Of a DNA stretch of 64,000 nt, positions 19,330 to 29,050 are shown piece by piece. This stretch comes from Terrisporobacter petrolearius. Its GTDB lineage: Bacteria; Bacillota; Clostridia; Peptostreptococcales; Peptostreptococcaceae. Every line of letters begins with the position of its first letter. Position 1 is the stretch's first letter. Location: the NCBI RefSeq assembly GCF_032598785.1, contig NZ_CP102984.1; one strand, written 5' to 3'. The position numbers were made by a program, and so were the translations under genes. The notes under the pieces were generated by a model. The model saw only the letters and a program-made list of their open reading frames with translations. It made no database searches and was not told the origin of the DNA.

Positions 19330-19540
19330 CGTGGGCTCTATGAAATTTCAGACAACAACCTTGCTTAAAAATACATTTTTACATTTGCTAAATGAGTTAA
19401 TATAACTTAATTCTAGAGCTTATTAACAGCGCAGGTGGAACTATAATTCCTACGAAAATGATTTTAGCCAAAGGCTGTTTTTTGCAACACTAAACTAAAC
19501 CTACTATAAATAGGTTAAATTTAGTGTTGTTTTTACTTTT
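19330..19540 (-). ncRNA. candidate bridge RNA region of the IS110 element
   Basis: Downstream of the transposase stop, on the same strand, lies about 210 nt of non-coding DNA that is less AT-rich than its surroundings and can fold. A long hairpin has arms near 19485-19503 and 19513-19531 (CAACACTAAA pairing TTTAGTGTTG). Then come small stems AGCC-TTT-GGCT and GGAA-TTATAG-TTCC. IS110-family recombinases are guided by a bridge RNA from a non-coding end; in the IS1111 group this is the transposase-distal end. Placement and size agree; no guide-target pairing was verified. Confidence 0.35.
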
Positions 19541-20789
19541 TTATACCCCCTCTAGACTACATCTTTCTACAACAAATCCTCTAGATTGTAACTCTTTAAT
19601 AATTTTATTTTCTCGTCTTTTATCTTTATCTACGTAATATTGGATTTCTAATTCTTCATATGTACTTTTATTTTTTAATAGATGATATATCAATCTTAAT
19701 ATCAAGTTAGCTACCGCTATCAAAGCCTTTTTTTTACCCATCCTCGGAACCATACTCCAGTATTTATTCTTAAATCTACTATCTTTCTTTTTTATCGAAG
19801 CCCATGCACATTCACACAATATAGATCTTAACCACGGATTTCCAGACTTGATGCTACTTCTTTTTTTTACCTGCACTCTCATTATTTTTAGGACATAAAC
19901 CAGCCCATGAACTCAAGTGCTTTTCTGTTGGAAATACAGACATATCACTTCCTATTTCAGCTATAATGCATGCTGCAGATGCCATACTTATACCAGGTAT
20001 AGTGTTTAAAATATCTATACTCTCTGATTCCTTTTGTAAAAGTACATCAATTTCTTTTTCTATTTCTTGTATTTGATTTTCTAAAAATAAAATATTATTA
20101 TTGTGAATTGTCAATAATATTATATGTTGTGCTCTGATTTTTCCATTAAGTGATTCATACATTTCATTAGGTGTAGATTTTAATCTAGATTTTCCCCTAC
20201 CTTCATATAGAGACTCTACAAAATTTATAGTAATACGTCTATTACTAATCAATTCATTTATTATTACTTTGCCTGTTTCTCCAAATACATCTGAAAGTAC
20301 ACTCGATAATTTTATATTGGCATCTTGCAAAACCTTGTGAATTCTATTTTTATGTCTTGTGATTTCAGACAATAATTCTTTTCTTAATCTGGTTAAATCC
20401 CTTAGATCTCTTATTACTTCTGGTGGAACAAAACTTTTTTCTATTAAACCACATCTCAATAAACTTGCTATCCATTCAGCATCTTTTACATCTGTTTTTC
20501 TTCCAGGCACATTTTTAATTTTCTTTGCATTAGCTATTATTAATTCAAAAGCTCCGCTCTCAAGGACATTCCATACGGGCTTCCAATAAATACCCGTACT
20601 CTCCATAGCTACATGAGTACATCCATTCATATTTAGATAATCCAATAACTGCAATAATCCCTTAGTTGTTGTAGAAAATGTTTTAACTTCTTTATTAGGC
20701 TTTTTATCTAAGTCTCCATATAGAATACATGCAACAACTGTATCCAAATGAACATCTAAACCTGCGCATCTTTCTACTATTGCTTTCAT
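19541..20789 (-). pseudogene. IS110-family transposase, frameshifted at an A8 run
   Basis: The N-terminal RuvC-like DEDD domain is visible: Asp12 in AGLDVH, Glu in AMESTGIYW (near 62) and the pair in DVKDAEW (near 98). The C-terminal Tnp domain has LNTIPGISMASAACII and SGNPWLRSIL. The first frame (20789 to 19854) stops right after an A8 run (19863-19870 region), inside the KKK stretch after NNESAG. The second frame (to 19541) continues the domain. Removing one A restores a continuous protein of about 415 codons. Start ATG 20787-20789 has GGAGG 7 nt upstream. Either inactivated, or expressed through slippage on the A-run. Confidence 0.75.
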
Positions 20790-20835
20790 AACTACCTCCA
20801 TAAAAAATATAAGCGAATATATAGTAACTGTCATA

Positions 20836-20878
20836 AAAAAATACTCTAAAGATATATATCTTTAGAGTATTTTAATTA
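20836..20878 (-). terminator. terminator of the SPFH-NfeD operon
   Basis: Inverted repeat AATACTCTAAAGATA / TATCTTTAGAGTATT with an A-run on its left side (U-tract for the minus strand). It abuts the right end of the IS110 element. Confidence 0.75.
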
Positions 20879-20879
20879 A

Positions 20880-21833
20880 TTATTTACTATTTTTATCACT
20901 ACTTAATACTTCTTTAATTCCTTTAAAAGAACCTAAGAAATTAACTGTCTCTGATGGAAGAACAAGTTTAGTGGAATCACTTTCTGCAAGTTTTTCTAAA
21001 GCTTCCATAGACTTAAGCGCTAACATGTTGTCATCAATATCAGATTCTTTCATTGCTTGGAATACATTTTTAATTATAGTGGCTTCACCCTCTGCATTAG
21101 CTTGTGCAATTTGTCTTATAGATTCAGCTTCTCCTTCTGCTCTAAGTATACGAGATTCTTTTTCACCCTCTGCCTCTCTAACCATAGCTTCTTTTTTAGC
21201 TTCAGCTCTAAGTATTGCTGATTGTTTTTCTCCTTCTGCTTGAAGTATTGATGCTGCTTTATTTCCTTCTGCTTGAAGTATCGACTCTCTTCTTTCTCTT
21301 TCTGCCCTCATTTGTTTTTCCATAGCAACTTGTATATCATGTGGTGGCATTATATTTTTAAGTTCTACTCTGTTAACTTTTATACCCCATTTATCAGTTG
21401 CTTCATCTAGTATAGATCTCATCTTTGTATTGATTATATCTCTAGATGTTAGTGTTTCATCTAAATCCAACTCACCAATTATATTTCTAAGAGTTGTGGC
21501 AGTTAAGTTTTCTATAGCAGATATTGGATTTGCTATTTCAAATACATATCTAACAGGATCAGTCACTTGGAAATAAACTACAGTATCTATTTGCATAGTA
21601 ACATTATCTTTTGTTATAACCGCTTGTGGTGGAAAATCTACTACATTTTCTCTTAAATCAATTACATACGCCATTCGATCTAAAAATGGTATTAAGAAAT
21701 GAACACCTGTATCCGCTTTTTTATGGAACTTACCAAGTCTCATTACTATGCCCACTTTTGATTGTTTAATAACTTTTACACAACTTAAGCTTAATACTAC
21801 TACTATTAGTATTATGGCTACTAATTTTATCAT
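20880..21833 (-). CDS. SPFH/stomatin-like membrane protein (QmcA-type)
   Basis: A 317-residue band-7 protein that forms membrane-anchored oligomers. One N-terminal helix (about residues 2-20) is followed by the SPFH domain (GIVMRLGKFHKKADTGVHF to VELKNIMPP). A long Ala/Glu-rich coiled coil repeats AEGEK/AEAKK-type heptads (about 175-245). Start ATG has AAGGAG. The NfeD-like gene lies 38 nt upstream on the same strand; stomatin and NfeD proteins commonly form a complex linked to membrane organisation and proteolysis control. The precise cargo is unknown. Confidence 0.88.
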   Translation of the reverse strand: MIKLVAIILIVVVLSLSCVKVIKQSKVGIVMRLGKFHKKADTGVHFLIPFLDRMAYVIDLRENVVDFPPQAVITKDNVTMQIDTVVYFQVTDPVRYVFEIANPISAIENLTATTLRNIIGELDLDETLTSRDIINTKMRSILDEATDKWGIKVNRVELKNIMPPHDIQVAMEKQMRAERERRESILQAEGNKAASILQAEGEKQSAILRAEAKKEAMVREAEGEKESRILRAEGEAESIRQIAQANAEGEATIIKNVFQAMKESDIDDNMLALKSMEALEKLAESDSTKLVLPSETVNFLGSFKGIKEVLSSDKNSK

Positions 21834-21871
21834 ACACTCTTCTCCTTTTTATTAATTTATGGTTAATTTTA

Positions 21872-22315
21872 TTATTTACTTTTTTCTTCGTCATCAATAG
21901 GTTTTACAACTAGTTTAACACCCTCGATTCTTATTACCTTAACAAGCTGTCCAGCTTCAATTTTTTCATTGCTGTCTGATATTGCAGTCCAATCTTCTCC
22001 CGTCAATGTTACAATACCTGTGGCGTAGGGAAGTATTTCTACTTTAACCACACCTGTTTTTTGCTCTATTCCTTGTAAATTTGTATTATATTTAAAAGTT
22101 TTATCTTTATCTACAAAATACTTTGTAAATGTAACTAATAAAGTAATCGATATAGCCGCAAATAATGCAATTTGAATTATTACGCTCTCTATAAAAGTGC
22201 TTAAAACCATTAAAACTAAAGCGCCTATACTAAACCATACTAGTGTTAAACTTGTCGTCATTAATTCAGCTATTCCAAATGCTACCGCAACAATCAACCA
22301 AACCGTATTCATCAT
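21872..22315 (-). CDS. NfeD family protein
   Basis: A 147-residue short NfeD protein with hydrophobic segments at about 2-20, 25-45 and 47-65. A C-terminal OB-like domain (about 80-140) contains GVVKVEILPYATGIVTLTGE and AGQLVKVIRIEGVKL. There is no N-terminal ClpP-like protease domain. Partner of the stomatin gene just downstream. Two tandem ATGs (22313 and 22310) follow GAGGGG; the second has better spacing. Confidence 0.88.
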   Translation of the reverse strand: MMNTVWLIVAVAFGIAELMTTSLTLVWFSIGALVLMVLSTFIESVIIQIALFAAISITLLVTFTKYFVDKDKTFKYNTNLQGIEQKTGVVKVEILPYATGIVTLTGEDWTAISDSNEKIEAGQLVKVIRIEGVKLVVKPIDDEEKSK

Positions 22316-22382
22316 ACCCCTCTTCTCTATTTATAAATTGACTTACTTTATACTAGTATAACAATATAAATATTGGTAATAG

Positions 22383-23906
22383 TTACAAATTAATTTCAAT
22401 ATTAAATTCTTTCATAATAATAGGAATTTTTTCTATAATGTGAGTTGCATTCACTGTATACATTTTTTTAGATAAAATGTCACCTATATAGCCATGTATG
22501 TAAGTTGCACATATTACTGCTTCAAATAATTCTATTCCTTGGCCAACAAAGGAAGTTATCATTCCAAGTAAGCAATCACCCATACCTCCATTAGCCATGG
22601 CACTATTACCTGTTGGATTTATATATGCATCTTTCCCGTCTGTAATAATAGTTTCGTACCCTTTAAGTAAAACTATTATATTATATTTCTTTGCAAATTC
22701 TTTTGCCACATCTATTCTATTTTCTTTTATATATGAAGTTGACTTGCCTGTTAGCCTAGACATTTCACCCAAATGAGGTGTTATTATAATCTTATTTTTA
22801 TATTTTTTTAATATGCTTATATTATTTTTTAGCACATTTATTCCATCTGCATCAATTATTACTGGACAGTCACTCTTATTTAAAACGTATTGCAATCTTT
22901 CTAACGTTGTCTTATTATTTCCCATTCCACAACCAAATCCTATGGCATTAGAAGTTTTAATTAGTTCATTTATTCGATCTTCTTCTTTATAATTTGCAGT
23001 CATACCCTCACTTAGTTTTGAACTTATTATATCTTGAATATGTTCATCACAAACTAAAGTAACTAGTCCACTACCACTTTTTATAGCAGCCTCACTGGCT
23101 ATGAATGCTGCTCCAGAAAATCCTTTTGAACCTGCAAAAATTGTAACCTTACCAAAGTCACTTTTAAAACTAAATTTGTTTTTATCTCTTATATTATCTT
23201 TGACAAAATTCATAGAAGTGATATATTCATTATCATCGTGTTTTTTTAATATATATTCTGGTATACCTATATGTTCTACCACTACATTTCCAATATATTT
23301 TTTTGTTTCATATTTAAGAAATCCTCTTTTATAAAACTCAAAGGATATGGTTTTATCCGCTTTTATGCATACTCCTAAAACTTCACCAGTAGTTGCATTT
23401 ATTCCCGATGGCACATCTATAGAATAAACTAAATTCTTATTTTTATTTATAATTTCTATAACATCTTTAAATATACCCTTAATTTCTCGTTCTAATCCAG
23501 TGCCAAAGATACAATCAACTAATACATTACTATTTCTAATATCAGTCTCTAACTGTTCTAGATGATTAATATTTTCTTCCTTTGTGTCTATTACGATATA
23601 AGGTATATTCATAGCTTTTAGAATTTCTAAATTAGTTTTTGAACATGGTGTGATTTTTTCCATATTTCCAACTATAAACACCTTTACTTCTTTTTCTCTA
23701 GCTTTTAATTGTCTTGCTATCCCAAGACCATCTCCACCATTGTTTCCTACACCACTAACAATTACATACTTATTATATAAGTTTGTATCTAAATGTTTGA
23801 TTGCTGAAATCACCGCATTTTCCATCATAAGTATTAAAGGAATTTTGTACTCATTAACACAAGCCTCATCTAATTTTTTAGTTGATACAGAAGTTCCTAT
23901 TCTCAT
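22383..23906 (-). CDS. nnrDE-like: bifunctional NAD(P)HX epimerase / ADP-dependent dehydratase
   Basis: Repairs hydrated NADH and NADPH in the cytosol. The N-terminal half (about 1-215) is the YjeF_N epimerase (SGVGNNGGDGLGIARQL). The C-terminal half (about 230-505) is the ribokinase-like dehydratase with VTIFAGSKGFSGAA, ITPHLGEMSRL and ANGGMGDCLLGMI. The fusion is the standard bacterial arrangement. ATG 23904-23906 is chosen because GAGGTGA sits 5 nt upstream; a GTG three codons earlier is inside that site. It is probably monocistronic. Confidence 0.93.
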   Translation of the reverse strand: MRIGTSVSTKKLDEACVNEYKIPLILMMENAVISAIKHLDTNLYNKYVIVSGVGNNGGDGLGIARQLKAREKEVKVFIVGNMEKITPCSKTNLEILKAMNIPYIVIDTKEENINHLEQLETDIRNSNVLVDCIFGTGLEREIKGIFKDVIEIINKNKNLVYSIDVPSGINATTGEVLGVCIKADKTISFEFYKRGFLKYETKKYIGNVVVEHIGIPEYILKKHDDNEYITSMNFVKDNIRDKNKFSFKSDFGKVTIFAGSKGFSGAAFIASEAAIKSGSGLVTLVCDEHIQDIISSKLSEGMTANYKEEDRINELIKTSNAIGFGCGMGNNKTTLERLQYVLNKSDCPVIIDADGINVLKNNISILKKYKNKIIITPHLGEMSRLTGKSTSYIKENRIDVAKEFAKKYNIIVLLKGYETIITDGKDAYINPTGNSAMANGGMGDCLLGMITSFVGQGIELFEAVICATYIHGYIGDILSKKMYTVNATHIIEKIPIIMKEFNIEINL

Positions 23907-23970
23907 TTCAATCACCTCTTTAACTAAATAATTGTTAACCTCTTATATTAAAAATAGTAATTCTTTTCAT

Positions 23971-24013
23971 ATAAAAAATAAAGGATAAATTGATTATTTC
24001 AATTTATCCTTTA
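23971..24013 (-). terminator. terminator of the YhgE/Pip gene
   Basis: 14-15 bp inverted repeat (23979-23993 with 23998-24012) with an A-rich left flank that supplies a U-tract on the minus strand, 14 nt beyond the stop. Confidence 0.72.
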
Positions 24014-24026
24014 TTCATAAAATATT

Positions 24027-26174
24027 TTAATGTTCTGTAAGTCTACTTTCTTCCATTCTCTTTGTAAACCTGTATAACATTTTATTAATAGGTCCTTTTA
24101 ACAGAACATTTAGTACTATAGCTAATGCTAAGAAAGTTAAAAGTACAACTATATCTCCAGTTAAGTTAGGTTCGTATATTCCTGCCACTGCCTCTCTCAA
24201 GGCTGATATTCCATAAGTAAATGGCAAAAATGGATTAACATTTTGGAAAAACTTTGGTGTTACTTGTATAGGGAATGTTCCCCCCGATCCTGCAACCTGA
24301 ATTACTAATAAAATAACCGCCATAGCTTTTCCTATATTTCCAAACACAGATACCAGGGAGTAGACTATAAAATTAAACACTAAGCTGATAAACAATGATA
24401 GTAATATAAATATAGCCGGATTGTCAACTGTGACTCCCAATAAATATATATCTCCCACACTTACAATTAATGCTTGTAATAAACCTATCGATAAAAATGT
24501 AAGTCCCCTTCCAAAATAAACTTGATAAGGCCTGTATTCTCCTTTTACTTCTGTTGTTAAAAGTGAAGTTAAAAGTAAAACCCCAACCCAAAGACAAAGA
24601 ACTGTATAAAACGGTGTCATTGCTGCACCATAGTTTGCCATTGGATATAGTGAATTCGTTACTAATTCTACTGGCTCTTTTAAAAAGTTTGACTGCTTAA
24701 TTATATCATTTTTTAGGAATTTAATTAAATCGCCCATTTCGTCGCTATCATTTACTATAGATAAATCAGATACTAATTTATTTAATGCAGATTCTGCCTC
24801 TGGTAATTTTTTTTCTATATAGTCAATTGCTTCATTTGCATCTCCTGATAAATTAATCGCTGTTCCTAATATATTATTTATTTTAGGGAGTTTATCTTCT
24901 GCTTTTTCTAATAGTGATATAACATCGCTAGATACAGTTATTCCCTTATTAAATATTTCATTAAGAGGAGCTACTATTTTAGTGTCATAATTATTTAATA
25001 AGTTATCAGTAATTTTATTCACATCATTTAACACAGTTACAATTCCATTTAAGTCATTTAATGATGGTTTTTCTCCATTATTTATTTGTTCTTTAACTTT
25101 TGCTAAAGATGTCTTAGCTAAATTGAGCTTACTGTTTATTTCATTAATAGAATCTATAGTTCCTTGAATAGATGTTTCTGGCGCTATTTTATCTAATTTA
25201 GTTAAAAAATCTGATAATTTAGTTGATATGGATAATAAGTGATCAACTTTATTATAAAGACCATCTACTAATTCTGGTGCATTTTCATATCCATTTTCTA
25301 TAGCTGTTATCAAATCTCCTACGCCACTGGCTACTGATAATGATATCTCATTTATTATTTTTATATCATTTTTTATAGTCGGAGCAATATCATTCATACT
25401 AGATTTTGTTATCTGTAAAAATTCTTTTACATCTTTAGATAGATTAATAGAACTTTTTAACGTTGATTCTATTTGAGGCATATCATTTTGAAGCAATTTG
25501 GATATTTCACTAATTTGACTAGATGCATCACTAGCTGTATCTAAAATACTATCTATTTTACCAAACTTTCCTTGAACCTCAACTAAAGAATTTTCTATTT
25601 TTGTAAGCATAGGAAGATTTTCCTCCAAAGATATTCCCAAATCATTTAATGTTGTAAATACTGCCTCACTTGCTGTTTTTACAACAGTTTGGTCAACTTG
25701 TAGTTGTATTGTAGATGCCCCTTTGTCCGTTATTTTTGGTGCAATTGCATTTATTTTTTCATTTACTGTATATTTGATTTCTGCTTTATGTATATCCTTA
25801 CTTAATACTGATATAATATTCTTAGAAAAGTCTGGTGTAATTTCTATTGAAGCATAATATTTACCTGTCTCAACACCTTTCTTTGCTTCTTCTTCATTAA
25901 CAAATTTCCATCCTAAGGAGCGGTTATTTTTTAGTTCATCTATTAACTTATCTCCTACGTTTAAATCTTTCTCAAATAAAGTTGCCCCTTTATCATTGTT
26001 TACTACGGCCACTGATATATTAGATGTATTACCATATGGATCCCAAGAAGCCTTTATATTAAACCAAGCATATAAAGATGGTAATACTGCAAGTGCTATT
26101 AATACAATTATTAACGCCATATTTGTAGATATATCTTTTAAATCATCTCGAAATATTTTAAATATATTTTTCAT
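24027..26174 (-). CDS. YhgE/Pip family membrane protein (ABC-2 permease fold)
   Basis: A 715-residue protein with one N-terminal transmembrane helix (about 17-37, ending LYAWFNIKASWDPYGNTS, the YhgE hallmark). A long extracellular region of about 470 residues is rich in coiled-coil and Ser/Thr/Asn, followed by five or six C-terminal helices of the ABC-2 type. Relatives include the phage-infection protein Pip and the EsaA-like component of type VII secretion loci. No ESX/T7SS gene is nearby. ATG 26172-26174 is preceded by GGAGG at 8 nt; an earlier in-frame ATG adds an unlikely 37 residues. Confidence 0.88.
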   Translation of the reverse strand: MKNIFKIFRDDLKDISTNMALIIVLIALAVLPSLYAWFNIKASWDPYGNTSNISVAVVNNDKGATLFEKDLNVGDKLIDELKNNRSLGWKFVNEEEAKKGVETGKYYASIEITPDFSKNIISVLSKDIHKAEIKYTVNEKINAIAPKITDKGASTIQLQVDQTVVKTASEAVFTTLNDLGISLEENLPMLTKIENSLVEVQGKFGKIDSILDTASDASSQISEISKLLQNDMPQIESTLKSSINLSKDVKEFLQITKSSMNDIAPTIKNDIKIINEISLSVASGVGDLITAIENGYENAPELVDGLYNKVDHLLSISTKLSDFLTKLDKIAPETSIQGTIDSINEINSKLNLAKTSLAKVKEQINNGEKPSLNDLNGIVTVLNDVNKITDNLLNNYDTKIVAPLNEIFNKGITVSSDVISLLEKAEDKLPKINNILGTAINLSGDANEAIDYIEKKLPEAESALNKLVSDLSIVNDSDEMGDLIKFLKNDIIKQSNFLKEPVELVTNSLYPMANYGAAMTPFYTVLCLWVGVLLLTSLLTTEVKGEYRPYQVYFGRGLTFLSIGLLQALIVSVGDIYLLGVTVDNPAIFILLSLFISLVFNFIVYSLVSVFGNIGKAMAVILLVIQVAGSGGTFPIQVTPKFFQNVNPFLPFTYGISALREAVAGIYEPNLTGDIVVLLTFLALAIVLNVLLKGPINKMLYRFTKRMEESRLTEH

Positions 26175-26446
26175 AGGTATTCCTCCACTAAGTTGTAAGC
26201 TAAAAATGTCTAATTTGTATTTTAACTTATTTTTCGATTTATTTTTAATATTTATACAGAAATCCATCATATGTACTAAATACAATTAATAAATAATCTT
26301 TATTATTTACAAATTTTGTCATATTTTAAGCATTATATATTATATTACATATATTTGAAAATATAAATACAAATCCATATTTTAACATTAATTACATATT
26401 TTTACCATTTTTTTAAAATATAACTAAAATTATTATTTTCCCACAA

Positions 26447-26476
26447 TAAAAGACACTCAATAATGAGTGCCTTTCA
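26447..26476 (-). terminator. terminator of the Nfu gene
   Basis: AAAGaCACTCA / TGAGTGcCTTT stem (26449-26459 with 26464-26474), 4-nt loop, followed on the minus strand by TTTTATT. Confidence 0.72.
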
Positions 26477-26493
26477 TCTATAATAAATAAAAT

Positions 26494-26715
26494 TTATACT
26501 CCTACTACTTTTGTAACCCCTGGAACTTCCTTAACTAATAGGTTTTCTATAACTGCTTTTAAAGTCATAGTAGCTCCTGGACATCCAGAACACGCTCCTT
26601 TAAGTCTAACTAAAACAACCCCATCATCGCTAACTTCTACTAATTCTACGTCTCCCCCATCCCTTTGTAAAACAGGTCTAACTTTTTCTAGTACTTCTGC
26701 AACTCTTTCTTTCAT
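26494..26715 (-). CDS. NifU-like (Nfu) Fe-S scaffold protein
   Basis: A 73-residue NifU C-terminal domain that holds and hands over an Fe-S cluster. It contains the conserved QRDGGDVELVEV and the ligand pair CSGCPGA (Cys42, Cys45). Start ATG 26713-26715 has AAGGGGG 8 nt upstream; the longer frame adds 24 residues of low-complexity sequence without a ribosome site. It is monocistronic with its own terminator. Confidence 0.93.
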   Translation of the reverse strand: MKERVAEVLEKVRPVLQRDGGDVELVEVSDDGVVLVRLKGACSGCPGATMTLKAVIENLLVKEVPGVTKVVGV

Positions 26716-26835
26716 TATATGAACCCCCTTAAATATATTTAATATAATATATTTATAATTATATACCATGTCCAAATAACTCACCACAATAGAGCTTAAT
26801 TATTTCATTCTATATAATAAAAAAATTTGTATAAA

Positions 26836-28185
26836 TTATTTTTGTATAATTATTTTATTATCTACAGGTTTATCCTCATTCACTTCATAAGTAGCTATAT
26901 TTATTAAGTCCTGTTTAATTTCAATTACAGTGTATGTTGGTATTTCTTCAGAATAAATCTTTTTTATATACTTGTTTTTATTCTTGCCTTGTTTATAAAA
27001 CTTACTTCCTGTAGAAGAACTTCCTGTTATATAAGTTATTCCTTCATTATTTTTTATTATATCTACTTTTTCTTTTGAATTTTCCACTCTCTCCACTGTA
27101 AAATTCATTATTTTTTTATTATTTTTAAGTGGGTAAGTTCTAGAATATATATGATCATGACCGCACAAAACTAAATCAATTTTATTATCTTCCAATATGG
27201 GTGGGATTTCACTTCTTAATATTTTCATATCTTTATCATCTTCGTGTCGTCCACCACCATAAATATCATGATGAAATACAGCAATTTTCCACTTCATATT
27301 TTTATTTTCTTCTATAGTGTCTTCTATAAATTTTTTATGTTGCAATATATTTAAGTTATTTGTATTTATAAATAAATATAAAGTGTTTCCATAAGTAAAG
27401 TGATAATCTCCTCCTGCTACAGTCTCACCTAAATTAGTTAAGTTTGGCATATTAAAGTGATTATAAAAATTCTCATTATCTTTATCGTGGTTACCAATGG
27501 CATTTGCTATTGGTATATATCGTAAATAATCAGAGGATAAAAAACCAGCGTATTCTAAATTACTTGTATATGTTTTAGATAAACCATCGCCATCTTCTGT
27601 TGCATTAGTTATATCTCCACCACATACTATAAAGCTAGGATTATTACTTTTATCTACTGATTTTTTTATAACTTTATTCCAATTATAAGCATCCTTTTCT
27701 ACTCCATCTATATTAGATTTGTTTTTTTTTGATGAAGCTCCAATTTGAGGGTCAGCCATAAATACAAATTTATAATTTATAGAGTCTTGCGTTTTATACT
27801 CCAATGGTTGACTCCACAACCCATCACTCACATATGAATAAATATAAGTTGTATTGGCTTTTAGGTTTGTAACTGTGACTTTATTACTTATAAATCCATT
27901 TCCTATATCAATACTATCACCTTCAAATATCCTTTCTTTTCCATATTCTTCCCAAATTTTTATTTTGCTTGTACCCTGAGAAGATCTGCTATACCAAGAA
28001 AAATTAAGCATACTTTCATCTTCTCCTGGTGTTAAGCATATTTCTGAGAAATATTCTAATGATATACGTTCTTTTCCATAGCCTAAAAAGCAATTTTTGT
28101 TTTCTTTTGAAATAGACAATACAGGAAAAAATACTATAATAATAATAGACAATAAAATACTAATTATTTTTCTTTTATTTTTCAT
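26836..28185 (-). CDS. secreted calcineurin-like metallophosphoesterase with purple-acid-phosphatase N-domain
   Basis: A 449-residue protein with an N-terminal signal sequence (KNKRKIISILLSIIIIVFF), hence exported. A fibronectin-like purple acid phosphatase N-domain (about 45-130) is followed by the dimetal phosphoesterase domain. Metal ligands are in MADPQIG, GGDITN, GNHD, FHHD and GHDHIYSRT. I infer a surface or extracellular phosphatase. The natural substrate is unknown. ATG has AGGAGTG upstream. It is monocistronic. Confidence 0.88.
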   Translation of the reverse strand: MKNKRKIISILLSIIIIVFFPVLSISKENKNCFLGYGKERISLEYFSEICLTPGEDESMLNFSWYSRSSQGTSKIKIWEEYGKERIFEGDSIDIGNGFISNKVTVTNLKANTTYIYSYVSDGLWSQPLEYKTQDSINYKFVFMADPQIGASSKKNKSNIDGVEKDAYNWNKVIKKSVDKSNNPSFIVCGGDITNATEDGDGLSKTYTSNLEYAGFLSSDYLRYIPIANAIGNHDKDNENFYNHFNMPNLTNLGETVAGGDYHFTYGNTLYLFINTNNLNILQHKKFIEDTIEENKNMKWKIAVFHHDIYGGGRHEDDKDMKILRSEIPPILEDNKIDLVLCGHDHIYSRTYPLKNNKKIMNFTVERVENSKEKVDIIKNNEGITYITGSSSTGSKFYKQGKNKNKYIKKIYSEEIPTYTVIEIKQDLINIATYEVNEDKPVDNKIIIQK

Positions 28186-28352
28186 TTTTCACTCCTAAAA
28201 TAATACTTGTTTTTAATATTATTTAATATTAGTGAGAAATTATTTATTTTAATTCTTAAAATAGAAAATTATATTAGAAATAAATTAGTAAAAATACCAC
28301 ATTAAAATTTATTCGTGGTGTATATAATAACTTAATAAAGACAAGGGGATTT

Positions 28353-29009
28353 ATGATGAATTACAACACTTTGATTTTTGATTTAGATGGCACTCTTTTA
28401 AATTCTTTAGATGATTTAGCTGATAGTGTTAATTATGCTTTAGAAAAGTTAAATTTTCCGATTAGAAGTAAGGATGAGATCTGTTCTTTTATTGGAAATG
28501 GCATTGAAAAATTAATTGAGCTTTCACTGCCAGATAAAACTTCTTGCGATAAATTTGCAGAATGTTTATTTATTTTTAAAAGATATTATTCCAAAAACCT
28601 AAGAAATAAAACTAAACCTTATGATGGAATAATTGAATTACTAGATTATTTGAGAGAAAATAAGTATAAGATGGCAATTGTATCTAATAAATTTCAAGAT
28701 GGTGTTAGGGAGTTAAATGACCATTATTTTTCAGAATATATTCAAGTAGCAATAGGAAAATCTCCTGAAAGAAGAAAAAAGCCATACCCAGATACAGTGT
28801 TAGCAGCTATGAATAACTTAGATTCGTCTAAAAATAAGTGCTTATATATTGGTGATAGTGAAGTTGATTTTGAAACAGCAAGGAATGCAAATATAGACTT
28901 TGTAGGAGTTGCTTGGGGGTTTAGGGATAAAAAAATATTAGAAGATTTAGGTGCTGATTATATAATTAATACTCCAAATGATTTAATACCTATATTAAGT
29001 TGTAAATAG
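28353..29009 (+). CDS. HAD hydrolase, phosphoglycolate phosphatase-like
   Basis: A 218-residue HAD superfamily phosphatase: motif I FDLDGTLLNS (Asp nucleophile near residue 10), motif II VSNKF, motif IV GDSEVDFETARNA. The helical cap after motif I puts it in the Gph/PGP subgroup. Two tandem ATGs (28353, 28356) follow AAGGGG; the second has the more usual 7-nt spacing. Substrate is not provable from sequence. Confidence 0.88.
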   Translation: MMNYNTLIFDLDGTLLNSLDDLADSVNYALEKLNFPIRSKDEICSFIGNGIEKLIELSLPDKTSCDKFAECLFIFKRYYSKNLRNKTKPYDGIIELLDYLRENKYKMAIVSNKFQDGVRELNDHYFSEYIQVAIGKSPERRKKPYPDTVLAAMNNLDSSKNKCLYIGDSEVDFETARNANIDFVGVAWGFRDKKILEDLGADYIINTPNDLIPILSCK

Positions 29010-29013
29010 TTTA

Positions 29014-29046
29014 AATAAAAAAGGAGCATACGCTCCTTTTTTATTT
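29014..29046. terminator. bidirectional terminator after the HAD gene
   Basis: GGAGC-ATAC-GCTCC stem with A-run before and T-run after. Before the IS256 insertion it probably also served the convergent aroF operon, which now ends 1.5 kb away. Confidence 0.8.
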
Positions 29047-29050
29047 AGTG

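Larger units (their letters stand above)
19322..20830 (-). mobile_element. IS110-family insertion sequence (about 1.5 kb)
   Basis: The element is defined by the DEDD transposase (19541-20789). An 8-bp direct repeat AGTAACTG occurs at 19322-19329 and 20823-20830, giving a span of 1.5 kb, normal for IS110. There are no long terminal inverted repeats, as expected. The short oppositely oriented words TTCGCTT (19314-19320) and AAGCGAA (20811-20817) sit next to the repeats. Non-coding DNA is short before the transposase and about 210 nt after it, as in the IS1111 subgroup. The ends are inferred from the repeat alone. Confidence 0.6.

Noticed and set aside
19308..19480. Possible group I intron or IStron-like ribozyme next to the transposase
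   Set aside because: No recognisable P7/P3 core or guanosine-binding motif; the position fits the non-coding end of an IS110 element better.
20971..21243. Plus-strand 90-codon frame rich in Ser/Ala
   Set aside because: Antisense image of the repetitive AEGE coiled-coil codons of the stomatin-like gene; no ribosome site.
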